From: Aplysia californica
Lineage: Eukaryota > Mollusca > Gastropoda > Aplysiida > Aplysiidae
Direction: 5' to 3'
Assembly (NCBI RefSeq): GCF_000002075.1
Contig: NW_004797291.1
Coordinates: 274,276-338,275 of the forward strand
DNA: 64,000 bases
Below are positions 24,490 through 36,400 of this stretch, in pieces. Numbering within the stretch: position 1 is the first letter of the stretch; each line of letters opens with the position of its first letter. The notes under the pieces are model-generated. The model was not told the DNA's origin. It did no database searches and worked only from the letters and a program-made list of their open reading frames with translations. The translations under genes and the position numbers were made by a program.

Positions 24490-24992
24490 GGCTGCTGTTG
24501 CCTTCTTGTTCAACAAGAACAAAACGACTTCAGTAACAATAGTGTAGGTTGGAATGATGCGTCAAGTGATGTTTGCAAACAAAGCAGTGACACTGACTGT
24601 GAACCAAGTCGTAAACCTGATGTGAAGGACAGCGAGTTAGCTGATTCTAGTCTTGGTCCTCTCACTAAGGCCGATCCCAGAGTAGCTCTGTAGGTCTGAC
24701 CTGTAGCTCCCCTAGCTCGCATCGTGCAAATGAACGTACACATTATCATGTGCTTGAGCAGCGTCGCTGTGTGGTCTGTCTGTTGTCAGCTGAGCAGCGC
24801 GGCGCGTTAGATGTGCTATTCAACAGTGTTGTAAAACACGTCTGACATGTCGTGGCGAGCTACAGGTCAGACCTACAGAGCCACTCTGGGACCGCCCTAA
24901 TGCTACTAGGGACAGGGCTGCACTTTTGCACCCAGTATTGGATCTTGACCCAGAGAAAGTCCTAGGAAAGATGAAGAAGGACATGCTTCATT
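24490..24992 (+). pseudogene. Coding-like remnant split by a MITE
   Basis: An open, Ser/Asp-rich frame (NNSVGWNDASSDVCKQSSDT ... SSLGPLTKADP) runs into a MITE at 24671. After the MITE, a frame reading ATRDRAALLHPVLDLDPEKV continues to about 24990. Family unknown; it may belong to the 5' part of the transposase copy downstream or to a lost host exon. Confidence 0.35.
24671..24894. mobile_element. 224-bp MITE with 41-bp terminal inverted repeats
   Basis: Left arm CCGATCCCAGAGTAGCTCTG and on; right arm is its near-perfect complement ending CCACTCTGGGACCG (about 38 of 41 match). The interior is non-coding. No clean target duplication was found. Confidence 0.85.
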
Positions 24993-24997
24993 CCTTT

Positions 24998-25135
24998 TGT
25001 TTGTTTGAGTTAAGAGAAGCACATTGAAACACTAGTACTGGTAAAAAGTAAGATAGACAGAGAGACAGAAATAACAGGGAAAGTAGAAAGTAAAGAAGTA
25101 AGACTAACCAGCAGCACCCTCCAAACACACTTAAA
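24998..25135 (-). repeat. SINE family B, inverted
   Basis: TTTGAGTTAAGAGAAGCACA at one end and AGCAGCACCCTCCAAACACA at the other. Confidence 0.75.
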
Positions 25136-25355
25136 TGAAAAAAAAAGAAGTTCCGCAGAGGCTTCCTAGAAAAGGTGTTTAGTTTGTTAGGGAGGTCGCT
25201 CAGTTCGGAGGTCCTTACATTGTATGTTTGTGGATTTGATCATAACAAAAGGATTTCCAGTGGCCTTCCTATTTTGAGCATGCTACAGAGGGAGGGTATG
25301 GGAATCGTACACTCTGTAATCAAATAATATCAAGTGTCTTTCTAATGTTTTTCAG

Positions 25356-26822
25356 ATGGCCCTTGCAAAACGACGCTACAAGCTCTCCGGGAAAGGCAAG
25401 CTCTCTACGAGCCACAGGGAGCCTTTGAAACACATTGTGGAGCAGCACTTTACAATGCCTGCCAACAATCTACCCGCTGAACAACGGGTTCCCTCGACCC
25501 CTGACGTGAATCCCAACCTTCCAACAGATGTCGCCCCCCCCCCCCTTCACCAGCACTGCCATCAGGATCGAGGCGGAAGCTGTCTCAAGCCACACCAGTG
25601 AAGCCGTGCGAGTCATCCGGGACTCTGCCAACCACCCACGTGGACTTCAACACTATAGCTTGGCTCTTTCAGAATGTTCTCTGCTCGACAAGCCTGTCGT
25701 CGGGATCGCGACTTGAGACGGATAGTTCTCAGTCCAGGGCATACAGCAGTGTTTTTGAGGGTGGTCTGTCCTTCGTGTGGGACAGTAGCCAGTGACGGGC
25801 TGAGATCACAGCAAACATGCATGGACAAGGCACTGGAGGTCAACAGGGGGAAAGTCGCTGCTGGTCTGTGTTGTTTAAGTAAGAGTTTTACGGCGCTCGC
25901 ATCGCTGTTGGTCTCTGTGTAGGTGTTGGACACTCTGAACTGACAAAGATGTCATAGTGTATGGGCATGCCCAGCATGCATCGAAGGACATACCAGAGCC
26001 ATGCAGACTCGATTGCCAGCAAAGTGCTAGTTGTTCCACTGTCAATCCTGGGATGGGCCCGACGGCTGTTATGGATTTCTACAACAGCTATGATCCCTCA
26101 GTGATAGACAGCGGCGGTGTGCTGAACATCCCGCAAGAGGGCACAAGTCATTGATGGGCTCTGCGGCTGTAATAGAAGTCATAACTGGGCTAGTCATCGA
26201 CTTTCATGTCATGTCCCTGTACTGCCAGGTAAATATTAGATTTGAACTTGAGTACTGTAATTGTAATGTTACCAGTCTTCTATATTTTTGTGTTTTCTCA
26301 CCAGGTGTTAGGCAGAAGCTGGATAGGACTATTAGTTACGTCATTTCTCTCCTGCTCTCATCTTATTTTTCATTTTGTTCAAAAGCAACATTTATACGTA
26401 TCAAAATAATAATAGGTTTTTTTTCTCAACTGATGTATTTTCCAAAAATGTCCCTGATAAAGAGACTACGGTAAATAATTGTATAATGCTCCAATTGCTC
26501 TTGTCTACTTTAGTTGTGTGCTACTACAGGCCAAAAAGCTACGGACCGTGGGGAGGACGCTCAGTGGTACCAACTCCATAAGCCCTCCAGCCAGAGGAAC
26601 TACACCTGCACTTCAGGAGGCACGGAAACCGAAGCAGCAAAGGTGTTGTGGCAACGGTCACTGGAGCTCGGCTTGAGATACACAGTCCTCATAGGTGACA
26701 GGAACGTGAAGACCTTCAGCTCCATCACAGCTCTGGATCCACACAGAGCTGATCATCCTGTCATCAAGGAGGAATGGATAAACCATGTCTCCACGCACCT
26801 AAATACCGTGGGCCCATCATAG
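25356..26822 (+). mobile_element. Mutator-like transposase, copy 1 (decayed)
   Basis: Scattered frames match the Mutator-like transposase domain (PF20700 type) seen in mollusc and cnidarian MULEs: GSAAVIEVITGLVIDFHVMS at 26155, then YTCTSGGTETEAAKVLWQRS and LRYTVLIGDRNVKTF up to EEWINHVS near 26800. These correspond to the VGCVI..VVDF, YTGSSG.ME..A and INHV motifs of copy 2. The N-terminal part (25356 on) is a basic peptide starting MALAKRRYKLSG. The copy carries several breaks, an intron-like AT-rich insert at 26230-26510 and a SINE-tail fragment near 25876. It is clearly older than, and diverged from, copy 2. Confidence 0.75.
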
Positions 26823-27303
26823 CAAACACGGAGCTACAGAAACATGCTCATTACGAAAGGACTTTTAGGTCCTGAAATTTTGTGTGTGTGCATATTCTTT
26901 GCAACCTAAAATTTGGGACATAGTGAAAATCAGATAATAAAAATAAAAATAGATTAATGCTATTACTAGATCTATAAATATCACATTTTGGTTACGAAAT
27001 GAAAATCTTACAATAATGATGTTTGATTGTGGTGTTGTTAGTTGTTGGCACTGGTGATTTTTGGGAAAGAGTTCCACATTGATACACACTGGAAAGAGGC
27101 TCACTTTATTCCAACTAAATGCTGGGGGTAAGGTTTATCAAGTGGGTAGGTTTGTGAATGATATTCCTGAATGTTAACATCAAGACATCTTGCGATTAGA
27201 AGTTGAACTCATTCAGCTTTTTCTTTTTAGATGAATGTGTAATGGTATTGATAGCCTGTTGACATTTCTCTTTATATATGTATCTTCCTGCAGTTTCTGA
27301 ATC
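26823..27303. other. Spacer between the two transposase copies
   Basis: AT-rich, no coding sequence recognised. The last bases before the ATG at 27304 resemble a splice acceptor (CTTCCTGCAG), so copy 2 may have an upstream non-coding exon here. Confidence 0.4.
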
Positions 27304-29156
27304 ATGCCTGCTACAAAGGCACATAGTAAGACCGAGGGCAGACGAAGCATCTCCTCGAAAAAAAGGAAAGCAGCACTGGAGAAGGCACGGGCCGCAAAGC
27401 TTAGCAAAAAGGAGCAGGATCAGAGGGTTCCTTCGACATCGGCTGAGTCATCAGCAGTGGCTACACCTGTATCTACACCCCAGTCAAGTACATCTGTTGA
27501 GTCGACCGCATTGTCTGCATCGACTCGTAAGCTAGCCTACAACGAGGGGTTACCCGCTTCCGCAGTTGCTCCATCTGGGTCAACAATAGTTCAGCTCGAC
27601 ACCCTGCAGTCGCTGTTCGACGGTCTCTTGTGCCCACAGTGTCAGAAACCAACCCTGACCTTATCAACTGGCGCCAAGAAGACATTCGGCCTGTCCATCC
27701 ACTAGGATGTGACATGCACTGTCTGTGCAGAATCTATCACCTCCACCTATACGTCAAACAAATGTGGTGCGGTGTTTTCAGTCAACCGCCAGGCAGTTGC
27801 TTCTGCTGTTACTAGTGGGAGTGGATGGGCTGGCTTGTCCAAGTTTTGTGAGGTGATGGACATGCCAGTCATTCATCAAAAAACATTCTTGAGCCATCAG
27901 AAAGCTGCAGGGGAAGCCACCAGAGGCACTGTTTCAACAGTGTTGAAGGAGGCAGGAGACATTATTCGCCAGGCGTATCCAGAACGAGCAGGAGAGGAAG
28001 TCATCAACATCGACTTCTCGTATGACGGAAGCTGGCACACCCGCGGCCACACATCTAATTCTGACGTTGGCTGCGTCATTGAAAACAGGACTGGGCCGGT
28101 GGTGGACTTCCAAGTCCTCAGTAAGTACTGTCACAGGTGCAAGACAACTATGGCAAACTTGTCAGGGGAGGCGTTGGAAAATTTCTTGGCATCTCATGCT
28201 GCAGAGTGTGATAAAAACCATACTGGATCCTCTGGCAGCATGGAACAGAAGGCAGCAGTGATGATGTGGGGGAGGTCGGAGGAGAAGACTGGTTTTAGAT
28301 ATAGAAGTGTTGTGTGTGACGGGGACAGTAATACGATCAAGCAGATCAATGACTCAAAACCCTATGAGATTGTAGTAGAGAAGAGGGAGTGTGTAAATCA
28401 CGTTGCAAAAAGTTAGGGACAGGTTTGAGAAAGTTGGTGGAGGACAAAAAAAAAGGTAAAAGTTACTTTAGGCGGGCATGGGAAGGGGAAACTTATGCAG
28501 GTTAAGATTGCAAAATTGCAAAAGTATTATACTAGAGCTATCAGGGCACACCAGAGTGTTCCTGAAATGAAAAAAGCTATCTGGGCGTTGTTCAGGCACT
28601 GCTTGTCAACTAATGAAAAGCTGTAGCACGAAGACTGTCCAGAGGGAGCAGAGTCCTGGTATTTTTATAAAAGGGCTATATCGAGAGGTTTGCCTGCACC
28701 GGACCATGAAAAGCACATGACAACGTACCTGAGTGACTTCGTGACACAGCACATGCTTTCGGTATATGAGCGATTGACTGACAACGAGCCGCTTTCACAG
28801 TGCATTGACAGGAAAACACAAACTAAAGTATCCACTTAGTGATATGGGCACGCTGCCCAAAGCATGTGTTTGTAACTAGAAAGAGACTGGGGGTGGCAGT
28901 GGCAGTCGGCGTCAGTGAGTTCAATCAAGGGGCGAGAGCAACTCATCAAATTCTCCAGGACCTGAGACTCAGCATCGGCTGTCCCACCAAGAAGTACGGT
29001 GACAAAAGGGACGGTGTTCGAAAGAGGAAAGCGGAAAAGGCGTGTGATAATGTTAATAAGAGGAGACGAGAAATGAGGAGGGCAGCCCAACTTTGTGAGG
29101 AGCAAGAGCTTGTGAGGGCAGGAGGAGGAGAACAGTATGCTGCTGGTGGGTTTTGA
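27304..29156 (+). mobile_element. Mutator-like transposase, copy 2 (near full length)
   Basis: A MULE transposase of the PF20700 type, acting on its own terminal repeats in the nucleus. In order: a basic Ser/Lys-rich N terminus; two Cys-x2-Cys pairs (LCPQCQ at about 27630, CTVCAE at 27715); the catalytic core INIDFSYDGSWHTRGH at about 28000; SKYCHRC; NHTGSSGSMEQKAA; VCDGDSN; RECVNHV; and a C-terminal CPKHVFVTRKRLGVAVAVGV block ending YAAGGF. One in-frame TAG at 27703 interrupts the N-terminal part, the frame shifts near 28408, and further stops lie between 28490 and 28840, so it cannot make a whole protein. The breaks are few and the frame otherwise readable, suggesting recent loss. Terminal inverted repeats were not located. 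Confidence 0.88.
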
Positions 29157-29790
29157 CTCGGGATTATTGTGAACTCCAACGCTGGATTGTTGGATTATAT
29201 TTTTCGACTCGATGAGTTCTCATAAATGGATGTTTTACTGAGAAATTGGATGTTGTCTGTACTAATTTTACCTCAATATAATCCTCAAACTAGTAGTCTT
29301 GACTTTTGTGCTTGGTTCCAATATCTGTATGTGTAGGTTTTTTCAGGATTACTAATTTTGTTACATTTTCTTCATTTTCTCAGAATGTAAAATTCTAAGG
29401 GGGAGGATTTCCAAAGTACACTATTTCTCAACAACCATCAGTTAGATCTCTTTGAAACTTGGCAGGAGTGTTGCCAAATACCTCACCTCTGTTCACTTAG
29501 AAGGATTTTGCAATAAACCTATTAGTCCCTAAGCTATAGCTCAGTGATCAAAGAAATTTTTTGAAATTGCAGATTATGTCAGCCGGTCCAAATGTGTACA
29601 TATCTCCTAAAGCCTGCACAGCACAATATTGGATCTATTGTAAAATCCTTTTGTGGGAACATTCAACAATATAAAGTACTTACACCAATTTTTATTTTAA
29701 AAAGATACAACAGAGGATAGTGGTAAAATTGAGTTCTGTTTTGGGGTCCGAACCCCTTAAGTCCATGCCGCTCCTCGCTCAGATTGTGTT
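29157..29790. other. Non-coding stretch after the transposase
   Basis: AT-rich, without recognised coding or SINE sequence. Probably the transposon's 3' non-coding part; the GGGGTCCGAACCCC palindrome at about 29740-29755 could mark its end. Confidence 0.4.
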
Positions 29791-29804
29791 AGAATCACTA
29801 TATC

Positions 29805-29810
29805 TTTATT
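29805..29810 (-). terminator. Candidate NFXL1 poly(A) signal
   Basis: AATAAA on the - strand, about 455 bases after the NFXL1 stop. It is the first good signal found downstream and would give a 3' UTR of usual length. Confidence 0.5.
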
Positions 29811-30263
29811 GCAATTCAACAATATCCTCATAATCAACTCAATGAAATGTTTATAACAGCCCTTTATGCTCATGTCTTTAAAATGGGTCTCAAAGTAGTG
29901 TCTCCCCTTAAGGTGTCATCAATATGTAACTCCAGTCCTCTTTGTCAAAGATAATCTCTACATATATGATGGGCCAAGCCAAACAACTGATCAAGACAGG
30001 CAAGGAGGAAAATGGAAAATTATGACTGGTGCCCTCCCCCCTTCCCCTGTTGTTTTAACAAGCTGTGAAGTCACCATCTTGACCTAGTGAGGTTCCCAAA
30101 ACTTACTACATCGCAAGCAACGTAAAACAAAAACATCTAACTACCAAAGACAATGGGCAATTTCTGAAATTTTACAGAAAAGTGTCGTCCCAAATGCACT
30201 AAAAACAACTAGATCACAAAATTATTAAAATTCACCCTGTCCGTCATAAGACAATCACTCACA

Positions 30264-30497
30264 TTACGACTCAACCTGCATGATCACGACGGCCCCCACA
30301 ACCAGGGCCAGAGCACAGACCATGAAGGCCACCATATACAGCTTGTACTTCTGTAAGAACGATTCCTCCACAATCTCCTCCCTCTGCTTCCTCGGCTTCT
30401 TTTTGCGTCCCTTCATCATGCGCTCGTACTCCTCAAGCTCTGCCTCCTGCTTTCTCTTTTCCTCCTCCTCTTTTTTCTTTGTGCTTTCGTCATCGTT
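30264..30497 (-). CDS. NFXL1: NFXL1 exon 18 (coiled coil and membrane anchor)
   Basis: Residues 836-912. A Lys/Glu-rich coiled coil with [16 protein letters not shown], matching the RLKGRRKKNRKRDEV block of human NFXL1, then [20 protein letters not shown] and the end MQVES. Acceptor ACTATAG; stop TAA at 30266-30264. Confidence 0.95.
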   Translation of the reverse strand, partial: NDDESTKKKEEEEKRKQEAELEEYERMMKGRKKKPRKQREEIVEESFLQKYKLYMVAFMVCALALVVGAVVIMQVES

Positions 30498-33400
30498 CTA
30501 TAGTAGAAACAAACAAAAAATAAAAAAGAAGCATATATATTTAATGCTTTTCCTGCTTTTATCTTTGTGCCTTTACATATAGTTAAAAACAAACATACAA
30601 AAAAAATCTGATCTTCCTCTTTTTCTCCTACTCTTTTTTGTTGTGCTTTCATCATCATTTTACATCAAAAGCAAGTGTACACCAAAAAAATTAAGTCCTG
30701 TAGTTTGGATTCAGATCATGGATTACAGTTCAAAATCAACACATTAAACATTTACATGAAGCCAGTTTTGCACTGTGCTTTGTTTGTTTTAGTAAGGTTT
30801 TACAATGCTTGCAACTGCACAAGGTCATATGAGCTCCAAGGGGTGGATGTCAAAAGAAATCCAAACGGGGAATCAGGCTTACTCTGTTCCCCTCTCTAGC
30901 CTCAACAGCACAAAGTCAGCTTTGACTTTCAAGGCACCTCAGAAATAGCAGTTCACAAGAGAGTGACAAACATACAAAAGAAGTAGAGGGAAAATGATGA
31001 TAGTAAGGATGAGGAAAGAAAAAGCAGCAGTTACCTCTACATTGCTCCTGCACAGTATGAGCATGACATTGATAAATCGGCCCATTTACAATTTTACTGT
31101 GCATAAGAACATGTTAATATCCCCCTTTGGGAATGGCCTAAAGACAGCTTCAGTCGTTAGCACTGCCCTGGACGGGAGTTTGCACTACGCGATATCAGAA
31201 CTGCATGCAACATCGGTGTAAAAGAAAGAGGAGCGAAAAAGCCCATCTCAGAACAGTGAGGTCATTACCAAACAGTAACGTGTGATGACTTATTTTCACA
31301 GACTTAAGTAAGGCAATGAAACACTGATGTCGTTACAATAAAAAAGAAAAACTTGCGTGGCAACACTAACCTTCTTATTAGATTTACAGTTCTCATCACA
31401 GACGGGCTTCACGGCCGTTGCCTTCTGTCTGCACACCATTTCCTTCTTGATTCTCCGACACTTGCAGCGCAGCGTCACCTTCTTCTCGCACTTGTCCACG
31501 TTGGGGCAGACGCCAGAGTGGCAGACCTGGCCACACGGATGCCCACATGCCATCTGTACGTGGGAACAGGTTCATACGTAAACACAAATACTAGTTATTC
31601 AGAGCAAGGAGAACAGTTGTGTTTTGCTAGGTTTTTTTTGTTTTATTAAGAGTTTTACAGCACTTGCAACACAGATAGGTCATCAGTGATGAAGATAGGG
31701 GTGTACAAGAGAGTAACATACAAAAAAAGGAGCAGTAATAGTTTTCCTTTTTTAGAAAGAGCTTTACAGCACTTGCAAAACAATGAAGTGACAGAAGTAC
31801 CAAAGATTAAAAGTGTTACAAGAGAGAAACATTTTTTTTAAAGAGAAGACATAAGGACAATAGATGTTTGATAGAAAAGAAGGGGCAAACCACAAATGAG
31901 CACCAGCCAATTATCCATAAGAAAAACAGGCAAGACAACACTTAATTGTATGTTTGAATAAAGACATGCTGCATATCCACTCGATAATGGTTGTTCAGTA
32001 CAGGGAAAAAGCAAGACAAACAGACAGAAAGAAAAGACGGACAGAAAAGAAATATGACCTACCAGTGGCGTCGTTCAAATATCATTTCCCCCCCACCCCC
32101 CACCCCCCCACCCCCCAACAACAGTTAAAAACATCAATACGACCTGTGCTCCCTTCCTCTTGCAGGACAATTTTTTTTAGCGGACCATTTTTCTCAAATC
32201 ATTTTTTCCGCATCTGACTGTATTCAGAAAAATGCAATTTCTTCAATCTTGTTCAATATACTCCTTCTTGATTCTCTGACACACACAACATAATTCAAAG
32301 GAAACTATTCTTTTTTTTCACACAACTTGTTTCAGAAGGAACTATATTCCTTCACACAACTTAATTCAGATAAAATTGTATTTTTTCATACAACTTAATT
32401 TAGAAGGAACTAAATTTTTCCGCACAATTTATTATTTTTAAACTATTCTTTCACACAACTTATTTGGAAGTAAGTATAGTTTTTCACACAACTTAATTCA
32501 AAAGGAATGATTTTCTTTCACACAACTTAATTCTTTTTAAACTTTAGTCTTTCACATAACTTAATTCAGAAAAAAATATACTCTTTCACAGAACATAATT
32601 CAAAAGGAATTATATTCTTTCACACTACCAAATTCAGACAAAAATTTAAAAAATATATTCTTTCACATCACAGAACATAATTCAAAAGGAAATATATTCT
32701 TTCACACAACTTAATTCAGGAAAAAAAATATTCTTTCACACAACATAATTTAGAAAAAAGAAATTCTTTCACACAACTTATTTCAGGAGAAACTAAATTC
32801 TTCCAGAAGAAACTACATTCTTTCAAATTACAATAAGACAGAACGAACAAAACAATACATCTGCCAAAATTTTGCCTACCTCCTTAGGACAAGGCTGGCC
32901 GCATGACTTGAGGGTGTCCTGCAGCTGGGTCGACGCAGCCAGCCACTTGTTGCACTCGATGTGCTTGACCAGCGTCTGGCAGTGGCAGCGCATGCGCACC
33001 ATGATGAGGCAGGGTGGGCACGGCGCGGAGTGGCATGGCTTGACGCACGCGTGGTTGCAGCCTTTGGGGCGCTTGGCTTCACAACCCAGATCACAGGGGG
33101 GACACTCAGCGCCAGCCTGGTCACAGAGAAAGAGGTGGGGTGGGGGACAATGGGGAAAATCACTTAAGGGTGTTACAAGAGAGTAACATGCAAACCAAGA
33201 AAAACAAAAAAAAAGAGAACTGGAGGAGGACGATAAGTGTTGGATAGGAAAGACGTTGCAAAACATACTAGAGCACTCGCCAACCACCCACAAGAAGAAC
33301 AGGTTTAGTTTTAGTCTTAATAAGAGTTTTACCACACTTGCATTATAATAAAGTCATAAAAGTGTCGAAGATTATAGGTGTTACAACAGAGTAGCAAACC

Positions 33401-36400
33401 CACAAAAGGAGGAGAGATAAGGACAACAGATGTTTCATAGGAAAGAAGGAGAAAACCACAACAGAGCATCTGCCAACCACCCACAACCAAAAAAACTTTG
33501 CATTCTGAAAAACAAGACAGAGTCGTGAAAGAAATAACTTTCACAGAGTCAACCAGACTGAAATGTATGTAACACAGAACAGCAAATCTTGGTGTGGGTC
33601 ATCAACGGTTAACTACACCACAAGCAAGCTGAACTGTGCATGAGTAAAACAAAATCTTCTTAAAACATCAGGTCTGAAAGAGACATTGGCAGCCAGGGTG
33701 CACCATTTATTTCTCTGCTTCGCTGCTGTTAAAAAAAATAAAACCCACTTTACTGTCCTCGTCTTTTCTCATGGCTCATCTTTTCAAATAAAGTATCATT
33801 TAAAAATAATACTTTTTTTCAAAAATAGCCCCTCAACATTCAGTATTTCAAGGAAAAACATGCTAGAAACATATTCTTGCACCAGGACTTATTTAGTTAT
33901 CACTTCCAGTACCAGTCACCTAGTGGGAATGAAAAAAGGAGGGACCAGTAGCACCTTTCAACAAAGAGAAGCATGTCAACACAATGGTCATTCAGTGAAG
34001 GGATGCATTCTTGCTCTGAGGCATACCATAACTCAAGGGTGGTTAACAGGTGCTCTCTTGTGGTGTGCTCCTCTTTTCCTATCAAATATCTGTCGTCCTC
34101 AACTCTCCTTCTTTTTGTTTCATGCTATTCCCAAGTAAAACCTCGAATCTTCGGCCCTTATATGACATATTTGCGTTGCAAGTGCCTACATAAAAATCTT
34201 GCAGAAACGAAACCACGACGTACCTCATGAACACTCGGGGCGCCAGTCACTGTGTGGCAATCCTGCTGACAAACATGGTTCCCACAAGCCAGTTTCCTGC
34301 CGCAGACACGCCCGCACGAGTATGGCTTCACGCGGTGGCATGGTATGTCGCTCGTCTGTGGACATGCAGTCAGGTAAATCTATGGGTGGAGGCCACAACC
34401 AGTATCCTTGAGCAAAAAGACTTAACCCCAGCTTAAAGGCTAAACCCCTATACCTAAAAGATTTCACCTTAACATGAACATCTTTAACCCTGCCCTAAAG
34501 ACATTACCTTAACCGAAAAGACTTTAAATCTTTCTTTAAAAAACTTAACTTTACCGGCCTAAATGGCTTGAACCCTGCTCAAAAGACTTGAACCCAACCA
34601 AGAAGACTCTACCTCTACCTAAAATTTTTTTAGCCAACCATACCTTACCTTAAAAACAGTAACCCTACCATAAAAACTCTAACTCTACCTAAAAGACTTA
34701 CCATGGCAAAGAGCCATTGTATCCTACCTCCCTCCATCCTGCTCTCTTGCTTTCCCCCTCCCTCCTCCATCATCTCTCTGACAAAAAGCATATGGTAACT
34801 ACCACTTATCAAAACTTAACTATTTTTTAGCTTGCTCAAATTTGAGTAAAGAGAAACACATCACAATGACTGTTATTTCTTGCTGGGGAAAAGCAAGACA
34901 GAGGGTAACAAACAACAGAGGAAAAGTTATGGGCAGTATCCTTCAATCACCCACCTTTTGGGTATCTGACTAAAAACGAGAGGGTACAAACCTCATGCCT
35001 CCCGAGGCACTGTGTGGGTATAGGAACCTGACAAGGGGGGCAAGGCTTAGCCACTTTCTCAATCCGTACCTTGGTCGTCTCCCATGGAAATCCCTTCTCA
35101 GCCTAAACAGATACAAAAGAATAGTGTAATGTTAAAATTCTCCACTTATAGTTTAGTTTGGTTTGATAGACTGTATTTTGTTTGAGTGAAGAGGTTATAT
35201 AGTGTTGTGAAAAACCAAGACAGACAGATAGAAACAACAGAGGAATAGAACAGAAGTAGGACTAGGAACTTCTAGTGGCGCTCTCCAACCGCCTGAAGTT
35301 TGGTTTGAGAAAAAAGCCCATCCATATTTTGGCAGTTCTTTAGAACTGGGGAAATAAACAAGACAAAGAGAAACAACAGAGGGAAAGAAAAAAAGTAGGA
35401 TCTACTTGAGGCATCCCCCAACTACCCACTTTCTAAGGATTCAAGTACATAAAAAACACAAAAAAGAAAATTCATTTCTCCAAGAAAATAAAAAATACAG
35501 CAACTGCTAATATATCAGTGGAAAATGTACTTTAAAAAAAAAAATTATAAGCGCAGCACAAATGAGCACGAGCCCAATAGCCAGATATTTAACAACATAG
35601 ATTATAATGTAATGGGTCTCTTACACCGATCTTCAATCATTGGTCAAGCAACGTAAGCTGAAATGGTACGGCCCTGTCACCCGTTTTTCCGGCTTTGTTT
35701 AAACCATTCTTCAAAGTGCTGTGCAGGGAGAACGAAGGAGAGGTAGACAGAAGAAGAGATGGGATGACAACATCCGAGAATGGACAGCCATGGAGCTGCG
35801 GGACACACTGGAGAAAGCAGAGAGCCGAGAGGAGTGGAGGAGATTTGATGTCGTCTGTCACAGGCGACACAAAAGATGACAAATCTACGGGAGCAGAAGT
35901 GGAAAATCATAATAGAAGGGAGGTCAAAGATGAAAGTCACAGTCATAAACATCCTCATACTATTTCACCAGCTGTCCAGGCTGTGATCTGGCACTTGGCA
36001 ATGATAGATCGATTAAGCTGAAGGCACCATCCACTTCTAAATTGAAAGAGTTCTCCATTCACTCAATCATTCCTAACGCAGTCATGTTTAGCCAGAGACA
36101 AAACTGTAACCTTTGTAATAAAAAATCAATTTCACCTTGAAAGGAAACCAGAGCCTTGTGTTCTGCCTGAGGCATTTGCTAAATATGTCACCTTGTCTTT
36201 TATTCTGGTCTCAACAGCATCATAAATACCTCATACTACACTGTCTTCAATACTTGTCTTTAAAGCATGGAATATAGGTCTCCTTGTCTTCAATCCTAGT
36301 TCTCAAAGCTTTATAAAATAGATTTACCTTCAAATAGTCAAATAAATTACCTTTTCTTCAAATCTTGTCTTCACAGCATCGTGACATTTGAGGGGACAGC

